Shown one piece after another: positions 31,703-33,708 of a stretch of DNA of 33,708 bases. How positions within the stretch are numbered: the stretch's first letter is position 1; the number at the start of each line of letters is the position of its first letter. The stretch is from Bryobacterales bacterium (GTDB lineage Bacteria > Acidobacteriota > Terriglobia > Bryobacterales > Bryobacteraceae): assembly GCA_947467395.1 (NCBI GenBank), contig CANIIC010000022.1, positions 1-33,708 of the forward strand, read 5' to 3'. Made by a program: the position numbers and the translations under genes. Under the pieces are notes generated by a model, which was not told the DNA's origin, ran no database searches, and saw nothing but the letters and a program-made list of their open reading frames with translations.

Positions 31703-32754
31703 TTGACTAAGGCGTCCGTAGCGAGAGTGTTTCGACGCATGCGCATGACTACAATTCTAAGGGCCGCCATGACTGGAACGGAGAAGAACATGCCCGGGAT
31801 CCCCGCCAGTTCCTCACCGGCCAACACCCCGAACAACACCCACACCGGGTGAATCTCTACGCCCTTCGCCAGCAACTGCGGGCTGACCAAGTAATCCTGC
31901 ACGAGACGGAAGGCGACTAGAAATAGTAAGAGCAACCCGAGGTGCTCGTAGCCCGATATGAGCGCCGTTAGCAGGATGATCACAGACGCCGCGAGCGGCC
32001 CTGCGACGGGGATGATCTCCAGTAGCGCGGAAATGACGGCCAACAGTGCCGCGAAAGGAACACCTGCCGCAGAAAGAAAGGCAGTGTAGACCACCAGCAC
32101 GATGAGCGCCAGCAGGACGAGTGCTCGAAGGTACAGAATCAGCAGACGATGCAGATCCTGCAGGATGTCGTGAGTGATGGCTTGATACTGGGTTGGTACG
32201 AACGCCACAAACGCAGATTGAAGGTCGTGTCCGTCTTTGAGGAAGAAGAAACTCAGGATCGGGATCAGGACGATGGCGAGCGCTCCGCCGAGAACGCCCC
32301 CGATGCTGGTTCCTAGACCTTCAAGCATTGGCACCAGTTGTTTGTCGAGGCCTGAGAACCAGTCGTGCAGCGAGGTGGTCAAACGTTCGCGCAGCGGCTC
32401 CAACCACCCTGGTAACGGGAACTTGGCCAAAGGATCGTTGTCGAATGCGCTTGGAAGCTGCTTGGCGAGCGCAGCTGCCTGTTCACCCACTTGGGAGAGA
32501 AGCGGCACCAGGACGGCGATCACCGCAGCCACGAGTGCCAGATATACGATGACCAGCGACACTCGCCGCTGAACCCACTTCGCCGGGAGTGCCCACTCCA
32601 GGCGTGTTGCGATCGGGCCCAGTAAGTGCGCCAGGAAAATGGCTAGCGTAAAGACGACAATCGTGCTGCTGAGGCGGTAGAGCAGCGCGACGATCAACAC
32701 GAACAGAAACGCCGTCCACACCACGCGCAAAGTTCGCAGGTCAAGTCCGAACAT
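31699..32754 (-). CDS. AI-2E family transporter
   Basis: A 351-aa inner-membrane protein of the AI-2E/PerM family; members are proposed to export autoinducer-2 or to act as Na+/H+ antiporters. The pattern is typical: two N-terminal helices (VVWTAFLFVLIVALLY, TIVVFTLAIFLAHLL), a third helix (VSLVIVYLALVAAVIAVLVP), a soluble amphipathic middle (QVGEQAAALAKQLPSAFDND ... LTTSLHDWFSGLDKQL), then LIPILSFFFLKDGHDLQSAFVAFVP, the 'l.p.l.fffLkdg' hallmark, and several further helices ending in the conserved VQDYLVSPQLLAKGVEIHPVWV region. It is first in a leftward two-gene operon. The start lies 58 bases from the divergent carboxylase gene. Confidence 0.92.
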   Translation of the reverse strand: MFGLDLRTLRVVWTAFLFVLIVALLYRLSSTIVVFTLAIFLAHLLGPIATRLEWALPAKWVQRRVSLVIVYLALVAAVIAVLVPLLSQVGEQAAALAKQLPSAFDNDPLAKFPLPGWLEPLRERLTTSLHDWFSGLDKQLVPMLEGLGTSIGGVLGGALAIVLIPILSFFFLKDGHDLQSAFVAFVPTQYQAITHDILQDLHRLLILYLRALVLLALIVLVVYTAFLSAAGVPFAALLAVISALLEIIPVAGPLAASVIILLTALISGYEHLGLLLLFLVAFRLVQDYLVSPQLLAKGVEIHPVWVLFGVLAGEELAGIPGMFFSVPVMAALRIVVMRMRRNTLATDALVK

Positions 32755-32812
32755 TCGTCTCTAAGCATAGCCGTAAGTGCAGGTTCGCGCCGCGATGCCT
32801 AGAATAGAGGAC

Positions 32813-33708
32813 GTGACTGCATCTTCAGCCGAGCACATGCGCGCCCTCACACGTCAGTTGCAGGATCTCGAGGATAAACTTCGCGCCGGTGGTGGCACCA
32901 AGAAGATCGAGAAGCAACATGCCGACGGTAAGCTGACCGCGCGGGAGCGCGTCGCACAGCTGATTGACCCAGGAGCGTTGTTCCTCGAGATCGGCCTGCT
33001 GATCGCCCATGATAGGTACGAAGGCCAAGCCCCCGGAGCGGGCGTCGTGACGGGGATCGCGCGCGTGGAAGGCCGGCCCGTGGTAATCGTGGCGAACGAT
33101 GCCACCGTCAAGGCTGGAGCCTGGTGGCCGGAAACGATTCACAAGATTCTGCGCGCTCAGGAAATCGCGATGCGCAATCGGATGCCGATCGTGTATCTGG
33201 TCGATTCGGCGGGTGTGAATCTGCCATATCAGGACGGCATCTTCCCCGGTCAGTACGGCGCGGCCCGCATCTTCTACTACAACTCTCTGATGCGGCGACG
33301 GTTGAAGATTCCGCAGATCGCCGCGGTCATGGGCATGTGCATCGCGGGCGGCGCATATCTGCCCGCGCTCTCGGACGTGATCATCATGGTGGAGGGTACC
33401 AGTTTCATGGGCCTGGGTGGTCCGAACTTGGTCAAAGGTGCCGTCGGACAGACGGTGGATGCCGAATCGCTGGGTGGAGCGCACATGCACACGCAGGTGA
33501 GCGGCGTGGCGCATCATTCGGTGAAAGACGATGCGGCCTGCCTCTCTATGATCCGGCAGAAGATCGCCGCGCTGCCGGAGGCGACCCCGGTGCCGCATGG
33601 AACGGCACCCGCTGAGCCCGCCGAGGGCCTCTACGATGTGTTGCCTGCTGACCATCGATTGCCGTATCCGATCGACCAGATCATTCAGCGCATCGTCGAT
33701 GCCGACGA
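32813..33708 (+). CDS. Acyl-CoA carboxylase, carboxyltransferase (beta) subunit, 5' part
   Basis: The first ~298 codons of a biotin-dependent carboxyltransferase, cut by the window end. It moves CO2 from carboxybiotin to an acyl-CoA. The N-terminal part has KLTARERVAQLIDPGALFLE (conserved 'kl.ArERi..LlD.gsf.E'). MPIVYLVDSAGVNLPYQDGIFPGQ and VMGMCIAGGAYLPALSD form the acyl-CoA pocket with its oxyanion-type Gly-rich loop. FMGLGGPNLVKGAVGQTVDAESLGGAHMH closes the first crotonase-like domain. The 'LPYQDGIFPGQYGAARIFYY' stretch is closest to methylcrotonoyl-CoA carboxylase beta; propionyl-CoA carboxylase is the alternative. GTG 32813 has GAGG just upstream; ATG 32837 in frame is possible. Confidence 0.93.
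   Translation, partial: MTASSAEHMRALTRQLQDLEDKLRAGGGTKKIEKQHADGKLTARERVAQLIDPGALFLEIGLLIAHDRYEGQAPGAGVVTGIARVEGRPVVIVANDATVKAGAWWPETIHKILRAQEIAMRNRMPIVYLVDSAGVNLPYQDGIFPGQYGAARIFYYNSLMRRRLKIPQIAAVMGMCIAGGAYLPALSDVIIMVEGTSFMGLGGPNLVKGAVGQTVDAESLGGAHMHTQVSGVAHHSVKDDAACLSMIRQKIAALPEATPVPHGTAPAEPAEGLYDVLPADHRLPYPIDQIIQRIVDAD

Overview
The window reads as a high-GC Gram-negative chromosome, most likely an Acidobacteriota member of the Solibacteres/Bryobacterales type. This is inferred from the style of the secreted hypothetical proteins, the gene families and the base composition; there is no rRNA here to confirm it. I see no tRNA, rRNA, CRISPR array or insertion sequence.

Left flank (1-13124), ordinary chromosome. 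It opens with the C-terminal end of rpoC and its intrinsic terminator. A small putative lipoprotein and a DUF72 protein follow. Next is a c-di-GMP signalling block: a membrane HD-GYP/GAF/GGDEF protein, divergent from a sigma-54 activator that lacks a receiver domain and overlaps a PilZ gene. Then come a secreted HNH-nuclease-like protein, a leftward three-gene unit (GMC oxidoreductase plus two hypothetical proteins), a secreted lipocalin-sized protein, an orphan HlyD/MacA-type adaptor, a patatin-like lipase, a small hypothetical protein and a 2H phosphoesterase.

Centre (13250-29316), the main item. This is a compact, gap-free, single-strand set of about 15 genes for a tailed phage-like particle. 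The order is small-terminase-like protein, large terminase, portal, scaffold-like coiled coil, major capsid protein, small protein, connector, tail terminator, tail tube, tail chaperone with a convincing -1 frameshift signal, very short tape measure, two DUF2460-like tail proteins, a gpL-gpJ-like hub fusion with a four-cysteine motif, and a large tail-tip protein with sugar-binding-like and TIM-barrel-like regions. There is no integrase, repressor, replication, prohead protease, holin or endolysin gene. The reading frames are intact, so decay is unlikely. The size and content (about 16 kb, head and tail genes only, tiny tape measure, small terminase without a visible DNA-binding fold) match a gene transfer agent (GTA)-like or otherwise domesticated particle better than an active or decaying prophage.

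Right flank (29340-33708), ordinary chromosome. An APC-family amino-acid permease starts 23 bases after the particle cluster. It faces a leftward pair (AI-2E-family membrane protein, then HupE/UreJ-like protein), and the 5' part of an acyl-CoA carboxylase carboxyltransferase gene runs off the window end.
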